DNA of 64,000 bases from Paralvinella palmiformis. Lineage: Eukaryota; Annelida; Polychaeta; Terebellida; Alvinellidae. The position numbers and the translations under genes are program-made. How positions within the stretch are numbered: the first letter of the stretch is position 1; every line of letters starts with the position of its first letter. The DNA is taken from contig JAODUP010000350.1 of NCBI GenBank assembly GCA_025642065.1, positions 347,501 through 411,500 on the forward strand. The letters are read 5' to 3'. Positions 1 to 13,225 of this stretch are shown piece after piece. Under the pieces are notes generated by a model. It saw only the letters and a program-made list of their open reading frames with translations. It was not told the DNA's origin and did no database searches.

Positions 1-424
1 GGTGTACTATATGGACCTTGGTGTGTCACCATTACGGTAAGTCTGTGGGTCTTTGTTGGCTTTTCGTGTGTGTGTGTGTGTGTGTGTCGCCGCACAATAC
101 ACCGTGACTGTGTCATGAAGTGTTGATGTAGACAGACAAACAGACAGACAGATAGATGGATAGATGGATGGATGGATGGATGGATCGATCGATCGACAGA
201 TAGATAGATAGAGAGTTAGTATAGGTATCCATAAACCAGTCTATTTCAGTTTTGAGAGATAAGTTATATGGACTATATCACTCAAAACATTAAAACTTTG
301 TATTTCTGGAAATATCATGTGAAGCGCATGGATGATGATGATGATGATGATGATAATGATGATGATGATGAATTATTGACTGTTAAATGAAGCACGGTCA
401 ACGCCTGACATGGTTTTATTTCAG

Positions 425-603
425 TTCGAGATGTTCAGGTCTGTGGACAGACTATATACCACTCAGCTTCGGTACTGTTCACACACGGGACACACGACCG
501 GGAAAGGTTGAACAAGGGATACACATACCACAGACACTGGCCACGAACCCAGAACCTTCGGTTATACGGCGCACTGCTCTAATTACTGTGCCACCGTAGG
601 ACC
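425..603 (-). mobile_element. SINE family C copy 1
   Basis: A tRNA-like head at the right end, on the minus strand: GGTGGCACAGTAATTAGAGC and a B-box GGTTCTGGGTTCGTGGCC. Related copies, all minus, are at about 9815-9990, 16470-16625 and 57270-57400. Confidence 0.55.
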
Positions 604-1346
604 CCACACCTGTATAGGCCTACAGCTAAATAACCAGGTATTGATGGCGTGTAGTTAATCTTCCGCGGGTAGATTGAAAACACAATGCTGAGGCTGATAT
701 ATGTGATGGCATTCATCAACTTGAACCAACTCGAAGGACTATAATGAGGATACGTTTTATGCCTCATCGTGTTAACGTCAACAAGTTCTGTGTGTGTGTG
801 TGTGTGTGTGTGCTATGTTTTGTGTATTGTTTTACAGCCAAATAAATCAAATCAAATATTTAAAAATATATATCACCTGCTTCTGCCAAATAGCCACAAA
901 ACAACCGAATGAAGTGAAAAATGCGGCGGGGGTTGGGGGGTTGGGGCTTAATGAGGCTTCGGCAAACTTCTGAAGACTTCTTAAAGCCATAACCTCAGTG
1001 TCAAGTAGCGACTAACAGCATCATATGACCTCCAGAAATCGTCTTTAGACTTTAGGTGTTGCTAAATAAAGGTCAGCGCAAACTTACGATCGATAAAGGT
1101 TAGATCTACAGCAAACAATCTATCTCACCGGTAGCACCTTACCCAGATACCAGTCATATCGTACTTGTACCTTAATTCAGGCTACTTCCTTCACGAGCAA
1201 TATCTTATCGGCTCGCAGCGCATTATCACCTCAGCTCCATGGCCGTAGAGGCGATATCTGCTCTTGTGTCACAAACTTCGAACAAGTGCTCTGCCAAAAT
1301 TGACACCCGACTGACACAATTCCAGGTATTACTCGAGGCAAGTTAT

Positions 1347-1384
<38 letters not shown>

Positions 1385-1796
1385 ATGGTTAAGTGTCATT
1401 ATAAGGGGACTTTTCATTCTTAAAGAAAAATAGCACCACTTCAGCGGGTTTTATAATTCACCGCGCGGTGTACGATTAAGGCTGTCAAAGTAAACATTAA
1501 AAGATTAAAGGAAAGTCCCCCCCCCCCTTCGCCGTCCGTAATTCAGGCACGTCCGTGTTGTACTAAACACTGTACTTTATATTGGCTAAGAGCTACTATT
1601 TGGTTGTCTGCGGCGTGTTTTTTCTCTACTTTGAAACGTTGTTGTATTTACGCTCAGTGCATTGTTACGGTAGAGTTCGAGATTTGTGTCTACCGCAGAT
1701 TGTACACGGGACAAGAAAATATTACGTCAGCTCTACATCATCAGCTATGGTCTGATATATCTTATGTTAATGAATCATAAAAATGTGTAAGATTGA

Positions 1797-1830
<34 letters not shown>

Positions 1831-1834
1831 GCAA

Positions 1835-1886
<52 letters not shown>

Positions 1887-1916
1887 GCAAAATAATAATA
1901 ATAATAATAATAATAA
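1797..1916 (+). repeat. (AAT)n compound microsatellite
   Basis: Runs of AAT interrupted twice by AACAGCAAA, so the array itself is duplicated as a block. Confidence 0.9.
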
Positions 1917-2165
1917 AATTATATGCAAAAATTTCATATAGTAGAATTTGACCTAAAGCATTCTATTACAATAACTGTGAAGTATAATAAGATTTGTTCA
2001 GATATTTTATTTTCCAAGTATTTATTTGTAAGTCGCCAACTTCTAGATAAGTAGCCCTCGGTGTTATTGTTCTACTAACTCACAATATAGTCCCTCTAAG
2101 TAAACTGATTAGTTGACTGTACTATCGTACTAACATCACTAGTTTTGTTATTATCACTCCTCTCT

Positions 2166-2185
2166 CACATACACACACACACCAG

Positions 2186-2216
<31 letters not shown>

Positions 2217-2284
2217 CAGCACACACACACACACACCAGCACACATACACACACACACACACACACACCAGCACACACAAACAC
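2166..2284 (+). repeat. (CA)n array with a higher-order unit
   Basis: CACACCAGCACACATACACA recurs with a period of about 55 bp inside a (CA)n array. A short (GA)n run follows. The open frame on the minus strand (Cys-Val rich) is a microsatellite artefact. Confidence 0.88.
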
Positions 2285-3875
2285 AGAGAGAGAGTGAGAG
2301 AGAGACTGAACAATATATCATTTAATATTACTGATAAGCAATAACACGTCAATTCTACACTTATTTAGCCGTATATCCTTAAGTAAATGAAACTGGTTGA
2401 TTTAGATTATATGTCTATAACTCCCATCTACATTAGATAATATAAAATATAAAGTCTTTAAGATTGAAATTAAGATCCAACCTCGTTGAATGAAAATCAA
2501 ACGTTTTAGCAATAATCATATTGTGCTGTAGACATAATGTCAACAGTCTAACTATCTGTATCGTGTTCTCTCTCACTAACTAATGTCTGTCAAAATAATA
2601 CATCTTAGACGCTACTCACTGCGCGACATCCGTGACATCCGTGACATCCACAGCATCCATGTTTGTACAACAACAAAGCGCATAACACATCACTGTGACA
2701 TGTCACTGATAGCGGGCGATATTATCACGACTATAACTCTATTTGGGTTATTAAATATAGCACATCTACTTATTCTTAGGCCAACATCTGCTCTACGATA
2801 GCCTAACCTAATCCACTGAACTATATAACGCATCTGTTATACGGTATAACACATCCTGCTCTGCGTGTAACACTAGCATAAAAGATATGAACAATACAGG
2901 ATATAAAATAGCTTCCTAGAAATGTAAACCCAGCGTCGTATTTAGTGTGAGATTTATATTAGCCTATTAACGAGTGTATCATTTATTGTTGTCAACAATG
3001 AATCGAGTGGCCTTCATCTAATAAACCAAATACGTTGCTAAAATAACCAATCAAACGAAGCAGGCATCAATTACAAATTATAATTGTATTTTGAAGTTAG
3101 GCAGTTAATTATAAGTATGTCGTAATTGTATTTTTTAAATAAACAATTTCAATAAATATGCCATCGTAATACTACCATTAATGTATCCCGCCATAATCAC
3201 AAAAACGTTCAATTAAAATATAGTTGTAATTTAATTAGTAAAGCACCGCAATTTCTGTCGGCGAACGTTCCCGTGCGCTTTGCATTATATTCAAATTATG
3301 GAAACTGATTTTAGTTTTAACAGATTTTAATCCTGACATTTACCAAAAGAATATTTCCTGCTGATGTTTGGCAGTTGAATAAATACGATTGTCAACAAAT
3401 AGTATTAATATTATCGATATTGGTAGTTGGCTTATGAATTAATATAATGCGATTTGTTGTTGATTTTATAATTGATCTCTTCTCATTGACGTTTGCCACA
3501 GATGATCGGTGAGTGATCACTCGTGTTTATGTGTCAGTTCAATATAGACATGGCACAGTTCGACCAGTACAGATGATATGTGTGTATTACAGGTTCATAA
3601 ATTAGTCCATTTAGTTTAAGGTAGATGAACCATTCAACGGTTCCTCGACGCGTCAAATACCCTTTGACAACAATAACAACAACAACAACAACAGCAACAA
3701 CAACAAGAGTAAATAATGGTATTCTTGTTACAGGGTTAGACATTCCTGGTACGATCAATATATAGCCAAAATGTAGCGACAAAAAATTAATGTCCGATTT
3801 TTATTAACAATTGTTGATATACCACGGAGCCGGTGATATCATACCAGAATTAGTCAAACTCTCCCACCACGATCA

Positions 3876-3933
<58 letters not shown>

Positions 3934-3961
3934 ACACCCTATGAGTGAGACTTAGAGGCCG

Positions 3962-4003
<42 letters not shown>

Positions 4004-4155
4004 CCTAACAGTATCAAAGCTAATAATGTATTTTTAGATTAGCAAACCACTTTGTTGTTGGTAAGATGTAAATGTTACTGTCATATTATCAATGACTCAT
4101 TTCCAACCTTTCACGGGACACACACACACACAGAAATAGAGAGGAGAGAGAAACT

Positions 4156-4186
<31 letters not shown>

Positions 4187-6096
4187 CTCATTTATACACA
4201 ACATGACTCAGGTTAATAGGTTTAAAGAGACTCCCCCACAAGCTGTCTTAGGTCACTAAGTCAAGTATCTATCATAGATAAAGCCAGGAACACCCCCGCT
4301 TCATGTACTATATACTTTCTTGTAAATATATAACAACCAGGATAGTGTTTTATTTTGTTTAACACTGAGGTGTTCTCGTTATGACACACACACACAGGCA
4401 AGAAAAGTCGCCACTCTGGATTCAGTCCCCTGAAGCAACGTCCAGAGTTTGAATTCACGGTTCGAGATTCGCTGTGCCTGTGCCTTATTATTCAAGCTAA
4501 GACACTCAAATAGCAGGCAAATTCTGGAAATGCTGAGTGCTCACATCAAATACACGTATTTCTTATTTATCAATAGATAAATTACGATATTTTGTTGATA
4601 TGTCGAAATAACAGATGACGTCGTTCGTCGACCTGAGACAACAATTGATCTTGATCTCTATAATAATGTATGTATGCCATCTTTATTTGGATATAGCGCC
4701 TACTGTCATAGGCAAATTTCAGTCACAAGTGTACCCTCTCCCCCAGAAAGAGAGAGGGGGGGAGGGTACTTTTACAACCTAAACACGTACCTTGGCTATT
4801 ACGTATTCTACGGTGGAAATTGTCACATCCTGGGTGATTAGTTTATCCACATTATAAACTCCTATATCAGTATAGACCTTAATTAATAAATCTGTTGAAA
4901 AAGCCCCCCCCCAAAAAAAAAAAATAAGAGTTCCTAAAAATTCCTTATATCCGTTTATTTCACTAGATTTTCTGAACAAACACAACATAATAGAATTAGG
5001 TAACTGGCGCTAAATAGTAATCCCAGATTAAATATGAGAGGCGTCATATGAGAGTAAGTAGCGTAAACAATGACGTCACATCTCTTCTTTTCATAAATCA
5101 ATCAGACCATCATCTCCGTGGACTGCAGCTAGAACAGATCAAATATCACGTAAGTTTACTTAGGCAGCACTTAAGAACGTCAACAAACAGCTTTGTATTC
5201 GGAAACCTCTTGATGAAATGGCATTCTCGAAACAAGAGTATGTACCAGGAACAGCTGTATTTACTGTCGTTGAACCGACTACAACGGACGCTTTCTTGTA
5301 TGTGTAGCCAGCCACCTGTAAAACTAAACGTTTGGGCACTTTTAGCTGGTTTGAATTAAACAATCCAGACATTGTAAAGTATCTGTGCGAATTAACACCC
5401 TCGGAAGACAGAAAATTCGAATTAAAACGAATTTAGTAGCCAATTCGAATTACCCGGTCTCAACTAGTAGGCTAATTAGATTAATTAGACTTTGATTAAA
5501 TCGAAGTTTGCATACTTATAAAACAATCTAGTCGCGGAGTTTAAACAGAGACAACCCAGCTAGTCTAAGCAAATAACCGGACGACAAATGTATTTAAAAT
5601 AAAAACACATTTAAGAACACATCACAAAACCAACACTACCTCCTCCCGAAACATCAACAGGTAACCGTAGAATTTCTATCAGTGGTTAAAATCCTCATGA
5701 AAATCTACCTCTTTCTCAGCCAGTACTAGTATCCTCTCATTTGAGCTTTGCCTCAAAAATGGTTTTGGTCATAATACATATTTACGGTTAATAAAATAAT
5801 CTGTTTCAAATGATAATTGCATTAACAATAAATACTGTATAAGTCGATATTATATATGTAAATTATACATGATGTTGTGATACAACTGAATAGAATTGTA
5901 GTATTTGATTTATACTTTGGACGATGCGATTTATCAACGACAAACACGCAATTGAACGTTATGACAGAATACATAATCATAATGTAAACAGAACATATAA
6001 ATGTCATTCTAAAGCTGAAAATTATTTTTCAATATCCTTCTTTCTCCACTTCTCTAAACGTAGTGTAGTTTCTTAACGACGTTTCACTGAAATATT

Positions 6097-6097
<1 letters not shown>

Positions 6098-6148
<51 letters not shown>

Positions 6149-6310
6149 TATTGTTGTTGTTGTTGTATGTCATAATAACCTAGGGTAATTGTAATAGTAA
6201 TAGTAACGATTACATTTTTCACAGTAATAGTAATGGTGAATCTGATTTTGAAAGTGATAGTAATAGTAATTGTAATAGTTGATAAAGTAATAGTAATCCA
6301 CTATTACTTT
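6098..6310 (+). repeat. (TA)n, (GTT)n and (TAATAG)n compound repeat
   Basis: TA run to 6137, GTT run to 6165, then degenerate TAATAG hexamers to 6300 with an inverted partner CTATTAC at 6301-6317. TAATAG hexamers reappear at 7345-7435. Confidence 0.8.
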
Positions 6311-6616
6311 GTTATTACATTTTGTCAGACACACAATACTTTTTGTCGCTGCACCGTCAAATCTCACTGTCACCTGATTGGCTGCTCGATCAAATTTTCA
6401 TTTATAATATTGTTCATTATTGATTCTGTAGCTGAGAAGCCACTCCATTTGAAACAGACTAGGCACCGTGTAGTTAACCGAATCCAAGTTGATTACCATG
6501 GGCTCCCAATTATCCCCCAATTAAGAATCTATATTTGGCATCCCTGATTAGTTAATGTTGGCATTACTTGTGCCACTGTTCACATATAAGCTCCCTAGTT
6601 TACATGTACACACACA

Positions 6617-6995
6617 CAAGTGAGCTCCGTTGGCCTAGCGGTTAAGCACCCGGCACTTGGTGCCAACGGTCGCAGGATTCGAACCCCGTTAGAGATCGAA
6701 ACTTTTCCAGGGATTAATTTCTCGGCTCACAACATCGTGGGTGGCTGACCACGTTAAATGGCGCTGCCGTCTCCACTGAATTATTTAAAATAAAGGGGGA
6801 CGTTAAAAACCCCCTGAGGACGTAAAACACTCTGGCAGTGATCACCCTCAGGGTATTTCGGCTCCATCTTTCCGTACTGTTCCCCTGTGAGTGGTGGGGG
6901 AGGAGTTTCTCAACCACTCCAACATAGAGGCTGTGCTGATTAAGCGACAGCCTGAGGATTCTCCCCGAACAACCAAACCAAACCACATACACACT
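6617..6995 (+). mobile_element. SINE family D: long tRNA-derived SINE
   Basis: The head carries A-box TTGGCCTAGCGGTTAAGC and B-box GGATTCGAACCCC, then a body of about 300 bp ending near ACAACCAAACCAAACCAC. The acceptor arm does not pair, so this is not a functional tRNA gene. Only one copy is seen in the window. Confidence 0.6.
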
Positions 6996-7739
6996 ATATC
7001 TTATAGCTGCTATCACTGCATTACATCTGATATACACATAATCTGATTTTTAATATATTTTATGCTGTATCTAGGATAGTATCAGTAATATAGACATCCA
7101 CATAAAATATATAAATCACAATCGCTAAGGTATCACATCTGAGTCATTTTGAGATGCCTACTAATACCAACGTCAACTACAAAGCTAAATGTAAGCATTG
7201 TGGTTCAAGCATATCAGGCTCAGCCATTATTTTATGATGAGAGTGACCCAGTAACATACCAAAACTACCATTACCATTACCACTACTACTACTACTACTA
7301 CTACTAATAATAATAATAATAATAATAATAACATAAGCAAAAATGTAATAGTAATAGTAAGAAATGTAATAGTAATATATTACATTCAATATCAAGTGTA
7401 ATAGTAATAGCAATACTCAGAAGTAATAGTAATATATTACATTTCAAAGTAATTGACACAGGTCTGATTTCATTATACAGTTTCATTACAATACATAATT
7501 GTATTAGTTACTATAAACAAATATCTATATTTAAATTTATATTTCACTGAGTAGATTTGTTTTATGCTTTATTATTATTATTATTACTTATTATTATTAA
7601 AGGATCACCTTCTCATCACTACTAGGATAGGATTATGGAAAGATAGACCCCCCAAATACCCTAAGAATGGTCACTATCAAATGTTATTTTACATCTTTAG
7701 AGAGACTTTAACGTCCATCTCTAGTTCAGTCATAAGACA

Positions 7740-8080
7740 GTGTCACCTCTAGGAGAACACCTCCTATGATATTATGTCATTCTACTTCTAGGAGAATACC
7801 TCCAATATGTTATATAATTAAATGTGGCCGCTCGACCTCTATCAGAACACATCCTACCATATTATCATTAAACATGGCCACTCTATCTCTAGGAGAGCAG
7901 CTCCTACGATGTTATGTCACAAACATGGCCATTCTATCTCTATGAGAACACTCCCTACGATGTTATGTCATAAACATGGCCATTCTACCTCTAGGAGAAC
8001 ACTCCCTACGATGTTATGTCATAAACATGGCCATTCTACCTCTAGGAGAACACTCCCTACGATGTTACGTCACGAAACAT
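7740..8080 (+). repeat. 51-bp minisatellite
   Basis: About six or seven units around AAACATGGCCATTCTACCTC + TAGGAGAACACTCCCTACGA + TGTTATGTCAT. The last three units (from 7921, 7972 and 8023) are nearly identical and the earlier ones diverged. Because 51 is a multiple of three, one frame stays open for 86 codons with a 17-residue repeat; this is not evidence for a gene. Confidence 0.9.
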
Positions 8081-8089
8081 GACACTTTT

Positions 8090-8205
8090 ATTTATTATTG
8101 AATAGGACGTGAACACCCGACCTCAGATTTTGGTGTTTGAACACGAATGTCATGAACCCTAGGACATAAGTAAACATTTGACATTTTTAGTCATAAAATG
8201 TAACT

Positions 8206-8281
<76 letters not shown>

Positions 8282-9520
8282 CAACACAAGTAGACAACCT
8301 AAGGTTATATAAGTCATATTTGGCATATTGTTCAAGTGCTTTTATAGACTTTATCCCACTTTCCGAAAAATTATCATACCTTAGTTCATAATGTTCATTG
8401 CAGCTTTCATTAGCGTTTCATCACAAATACTATCGTGAGATAAGTAGAATTTGTATGATGCGATGTAAACATGATACTTGACTATTGTCTTAAGAAACCT
8501 GTCTATTAAATATGATGACTAGAATGATGTGTTACTGTCTGTCTACAGAAGTCTACAATTTAATTTGACTTCTTTCTTGCAAATGTATGCCTAAATGGAA
8601 GCGCGAAAGTGCAGTTCTTATAGTTTCCAGATCCTGGCACATAAAATCGTTAGTTTAAGTATTTTCGTTGGCATCAGAATAATTGGACAATACGGAGATG
8701 GAATTATTTCGAGTAAAACGTAGATTTATTTCGAGCGTTTGATTCTATTTCGCCTGACAAACGACGTCATAAACACATCATGGCTTGACGTCTACGGACG
8801 TGAGCCAGCAACACGATCTTTGTATGACATTTTACGAAACATTACCCGACACAATGTTCGTACACATTCCTCGGACATGGCTCTAGTTACAGTAGCACCA
8901 TACTTTTTAAATAATCGTCTTTATTTCTCATACACACATACAACAACATTTACATAGCCAGAGGCCACTTTTAGCATAATGTCAAAAACATATATTGTAA
9001 CATTACACAAGACATGAAATACATATATAATTAGTATTATTAATGAGTAATTATCGTGGTAATAAAAGTATGAATGTTGATTATAAATATAAAAATAGAT
9101 GATCTCAATACATTAAATATGTGACCCCAGCCCCATATGTTTCTAAATTGTTCTGACCTACATTGCTGGATACATATTTTTTTCCTCAACTTTGGTTTTT
9201 GTAACAATTATATATAATATTTGGCATTTTGGCAGCAGTAGTAGCATACCTGATATAGTTTGGATTTGTGAGCTATTTCGGAATTGTCAACCGATTTTCG
9301 TGAGTTTATGCCACTTTTCATGCTCTAAGCTAATTAGAATGCAAGTGTCATTGCTGCTTCTGCAAGATCGGGCGTAGTTTTGTGGCAATGTACAAAGGAA
9401 CGAGTTTTATTAAATCCTTAATCGGGTTTCTTCAGAACTAATGGTACAATAGGAAGACATTCGTTGACTTAAAGTATTGAGTCACCGGATTTGAGTCTCC
9501 ATCCACTCGGCTGCAGATGT
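8090..9520. other. No gene found
   Basis: A 70-bp (TA)n run at 8205-8280 and otherwise unique-looking AT-rich sequence. Open frames at 8739-8957 and 9192-9377 show no domain. Confidence 0.5.
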
Positions 9521-9524
9521 GGCG

Positions 9525-9692
9525 CATTCATGGCCTAACTGGTAGCGCGGCTGGTCACATATCTATAACACCTGTGTTCAAACCTCAGCAGGACTATGTC
9601 AGAAGGGTGTTTGATCTTTCATTTTTACCTTTGGAGGTTACTTGGCCCATTTAGCCTACCTTGTGCACAAAAGTGGCCTTAAAATAGCAACA
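9525..9692 (+). mobile_element. SINE family A copy 1
   Basis: The head is a degenerate tRNA promoter (TGGCCTAACTGGTAGCGCGG, then GTGTTCAAACCTC). The body is AAGGGTGTTTGATCTTTC...TTGGCCCATTTAGCCTACC...GCACAAAAGTGGCC. The same body recurs at 10798, 12438, 22858, 26300, 33445, 47968 and 57587. Confidence 0.75.
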
Positions 9693-9814
9693 TTTACTCG
9701 ACTGCGGATGATTAAGGTATCCAGCGGGATGTGCGAGTTTCAGTTGAAAGGTTAGTACTTAATGTGGAGTACAATAAACGTATATAGGGATGTCAGTTAG
9801 TGGGTGGGTTAAAT

Positions 9815-9990
9815 TTTTTTGCCCGTCATACCCAGAACACACACGTGGCCGAGGGGCGACTCCTTACTGAATTGAATTGCCTGGAGAAAGCATCCCAGAA
9901 ACACTGATATAACGCTGAGATTTGAACCCGGATATGGCTGTTTTGTAGTGTACTACGGGATATTGCGCGATCCCAGTTCAGCTGGAACAA
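9815..9990 (-). mobile_element. SINE family C copy 2
   Basis: Shares the CACACxACGxGxCCGAxGG and GACTCCxTA body with 16470-16625, and an inverted B-box (GAGATTTGAACCCGG on the plus strand). The 97-aa open frame here on the minus strand is a by-product. Confidence 0.5.
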
Positions 9991-10797
9991 AACTGACGTT
10001 AAAGGTATCATTTTGCGAGTACGTGTCACCAGACATAACAATAAGTTCGTGACTTCGTCATAAAATACATCGGGATAGCTGTGAAGGAACGATCTGTTCC
10101 TCATATAAACCACAAACAATTAGTGACTCATCGGACACAATGATGCGAGGGGGGTTGTGCTTGCGGTATTTAGTGTTGACGGCTACGTGGCTACTATATA
10201 TCCCACCAGGATTCAGTTACAAATAAAGACCGAGAAGCAGAAGAATAAAAATAAAGCCATCCATCAAATGGTTTCGGTGAATGGTATTAAAATGGAAACA
10301 TAACGTAGCAGTTTGCCGAAGTGATGTATGGATATATTTAATGATAAAATGACCGAAAATTTGTTGATAGTCAGACAAATGATTCGTAACCGTTCAGGTT
10401 GCAGTTCGTTAAATGCGGGACTTATTGTTATGTAGTGATTATACGATAATAATGTTACGCCTGTCATTGTCATTAATGGCTTACACTTCCGGTAATCTGT
10501 AGACAATTACACACACACACACAAACAAACACACACACACACACACACACACACTATCATTGTGAGAATGAGGATGCCCTAAATTACAATATTTAAAACA
10601 TTCTAACCAGCCGTCTTTACTTAATGTTGACTGGACAGAGAGTGCACTTTTCGTTTTGATATTCATATCGTTGTAACAGTAACATCAAGTCGCAAATACA
10701 TGGTGGCCATTCGGCCCATTTAGGTACATTTCACCCCCCCCCCTTCCCTAATACTACTACTACAATTATTACAATAGTAGTAACAGTTGTAGTAGTA

Positions 10798-10915
10798 CCA
10801 CGTGACTTCGAATTTCGGCGTGGTAATATCTGATGGGTGTTTCATCTTTGACTTCGTTTGCACAAAAGTGCATGTGCACAAAAGTGGCCATAAAACAGCA
10901 ATCATCGTCGTCATC
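10798..10915 (+). mobile_element. SINE family A copy 2, internally deleted
   Basis: Begins within the B-box-like part and keeps ATGGGTGTTTCATCTTTGAC, then jumps to GCACAAAAGTGGCC and an ATCGTC tail. A second broken piece of the same body (GGCCATTCGGCCCATTTAGG) lies at 10702-10722. The following (GTA)n run is a degraded tail. Confidence 0.6.
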
Positions 10916-11962
10916 AACCGTAGTAGTAGCAGTAGTAGTAGTATTGGTAGAAGTACCAGCAACAAAAGTGGTAGTAAAAATACGGGTATAATCTGCAGCA
11001 ATATACACAGATTAGCCTTCTGATTTCGCCAGTGTTCTCAGCTGCTTCATCAACGGGACGCTGATGTCACTGGATGGCGGCACCAAATATTTGATAATTC
11101 GCAAATGGAATCTTTGACCTTAAAATTAAGAAGAATTACGGAACACAGAGTTAACGACCCTAAAACTCTAGCCGCGGCCAACCCATAAATTCAACGCCAC
11201 ATCACAAATTTTGTTGATAATTTGTACAAACAGCCAGCCGCTGTTGATGCTGTTGCTGCTCCTGTTGTTGTTGTTGCTGTTGTTGGCTGATAGTTAGAAA
11301 TAATGGCACACGAACGAGGTCAGCGTTAGCTCAGGGTCAGTCCTGTTCCGGTTTTTGCGAACCATTGCCGATCTATTAGAATTATTTTTCCGGTTCGTTT
11401 TCTGGATTTATCTGGAATTATGCGGATACGCGTGTAATGTGAACGCATAGATCCCAGTACCGAGACATAAAAGTACAATTAGAGCCGAACGACTGCGGGG
11501 AGTTAAAAGCCGTTTCCGGAGGAAAAAACTACAGTTATTATAGTTAAAATGGGTGTTTATGTTATACGCTATATGAAGTGTTTACAGACGTACTCATTGA
11601 GTATATAGTACAATCAGATCAGAATTACGAGTACCAACTCACTATTATAGTTGATTCCTTTGGGGCGGGAGGTTATTGATAAAAACTAGATCGTTGGTTG
11701 ATAGGCTAGCCAAAATGGTTAACCTCCTATCTCCCATAATGATAGACACACCTATGTGTCTAGTCATGATCGGAAAGAGATCGATAGTGTCGTATACATG
11801 GAATTATTAATGGCTAACTTTCTCGGGATTTCGACGATTATTTAGATGCTGTTTATCAAATTCCCATCAACACATGTTATTAGTGAAACGATTGATAGTC
11901 GTAAAATAGATTAGAAACGATTTGGGGGATTTTTTTACCATTGGCTAGAATCTAATAATGTA

Positions 11963-12003
<41 letters not shown>

Positions 12004-12437
12004 ATTATATAGAGCCAATTGGGCCAATTGCTCTCATTTGGGCCAACCGGTAATTTTACTCTCATTTCCCAGACAACTACGGTATCATTCAGCTAATCTA
12101 TGACCGTTTTAATTCAAACTAAGGAGGAGATGCTGGTTGGATAAAAATTGACCAATCAGCAAATTGCTCACCAAGTGCCATAAGTAAACATTCTGATGGA
12201 ACCGAAGTACAGTTCAGAAAATAATTGACTATTCCCGATCCAGATGAGGTGTCAGTATATGGGATGCTTATTTAATTACAATGATATTTTGTGGATACCT
12301 CCCCCCCCTCCCATATTTAAGGGTTATATTTTCTAATTTAGTAAAAGCGTGGAAAGATTTAGGAAGGAATCTAGATGAATCTTTGTAATCCGTGTGAACG
12401 TTTCCAGTTTGTTTTCTTGTAATAGTTAAACGGAGCG

Positions 12438-12630
12438 GCAATGTGGTCTAGCGGTAGCGTGTTGGACCACATATCAGTACCGCCCGTGTTTGAATCTCGG
12501 TGGGGGCATATATGAAGGGTGTTTCATCTTTGACCTCGCTTCATTACCTTTGAAGGTCGCTCGGCCCATTTAGCCTACCTTGTGCACAAAAGTGGCCGTA
12601 AAACACCAATCATCATCATCATCATCATCT
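12438..12630 (+). mobile_element. SINE family A copy 3, full length
   Basis: The best copy in the window. A-box region TGGTCTAGCGGTAGCGTG, B-box region GTGTTTGAATCTCGG, body AAGGGTGTTTCATCTTTGAC...TCGGCCCATTTAGCCTACC, end AAAAGTGGCCGTAAAACACC, tail (ATC)n. It defines the family: a tRNA-derived SINE of about 185 bp with an ATC microsatellite tail. Confidence 0.82.
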
Positions 12631-12837
12631 AATGGCTAAACCGTTCAAGAATATGTAAGTTATCGTTACATTCCGAAATCTAAAAAATGTTACATTGTCT
12701 GGTGTGTCTAAAATCCAAGGTTAATTAAATAGTTATGTATATATAACAAATATATCGTATTGAAGCCACTACAATTGTTAATAATTCGATGGGAGAAGAG
12801 ATTGTGTAAGGAAAACGTAATTCAGGGATTGAAGGGG

Positions 12838-13190
12838 GATTGGGTTCTAATACAAAAAGTTATATGAGCTTCAACTTAAACTCTAAACTTAAAATCGAGT
12901 GCTGTATGCGTTACACATGGTCGCAGCATTTATGATGGAAGTCAGTGAAAACACACACCAGTCTCAAATTGGGTCAGTTTAGCAGATCTTTCAGGTTTGG
13001 GTGTTTATTCGTCGGTGAAGCGAAAATTAGACGATATTTTGTACATGTATATGCGTCGATTAAAGACGAGTTATCGTGTAGACAAGCATGATGTGAGAAG
13101 GACCTTTTGTTGAGGTGAGTAGAGTCACACCTGGGACATGTGGCCGAGATGTGTCAAATATGTGTGAGTGTGTGTGTATGTGCCACCCCC

Positions 13191-13225
<35 letters not shown>

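Larger units (their letters stand above)
1..6097. other. No gene found: AT-rich DNA with microsatellites
   Basis: Besides the SINE at 425-603 it holds (GT)n at 66-87 and 791-811, GATA/GATG tetranucleotides at 131-210, (GAT)n at 330-370, (CA)n at 1353-1381, (CAA)n at 3670-3705, (CA)n(TA)n at 3873-4001 and (GT)n at 4160-4188. The 103-aa frame at 5048-5359 has no recognisable domain and a competing frame on the other strand. I see no exon-like signature. Confidence 0.6.

Noticed and set aside
5048..5359. 103-aa plus-strand open frame
   Set aside because: No domain, and a 70-aa frame lies antisense to it; no splice or promoter context.
6620..6700. A functional tRNA gene
   Set aside because: A- and B-box are good, but the arms do not fold properly and a SINE body follows.
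9826..10119. 97-aa minus-strand open frame
   Set aside because: Falls on a SINE family C copy and its flank.
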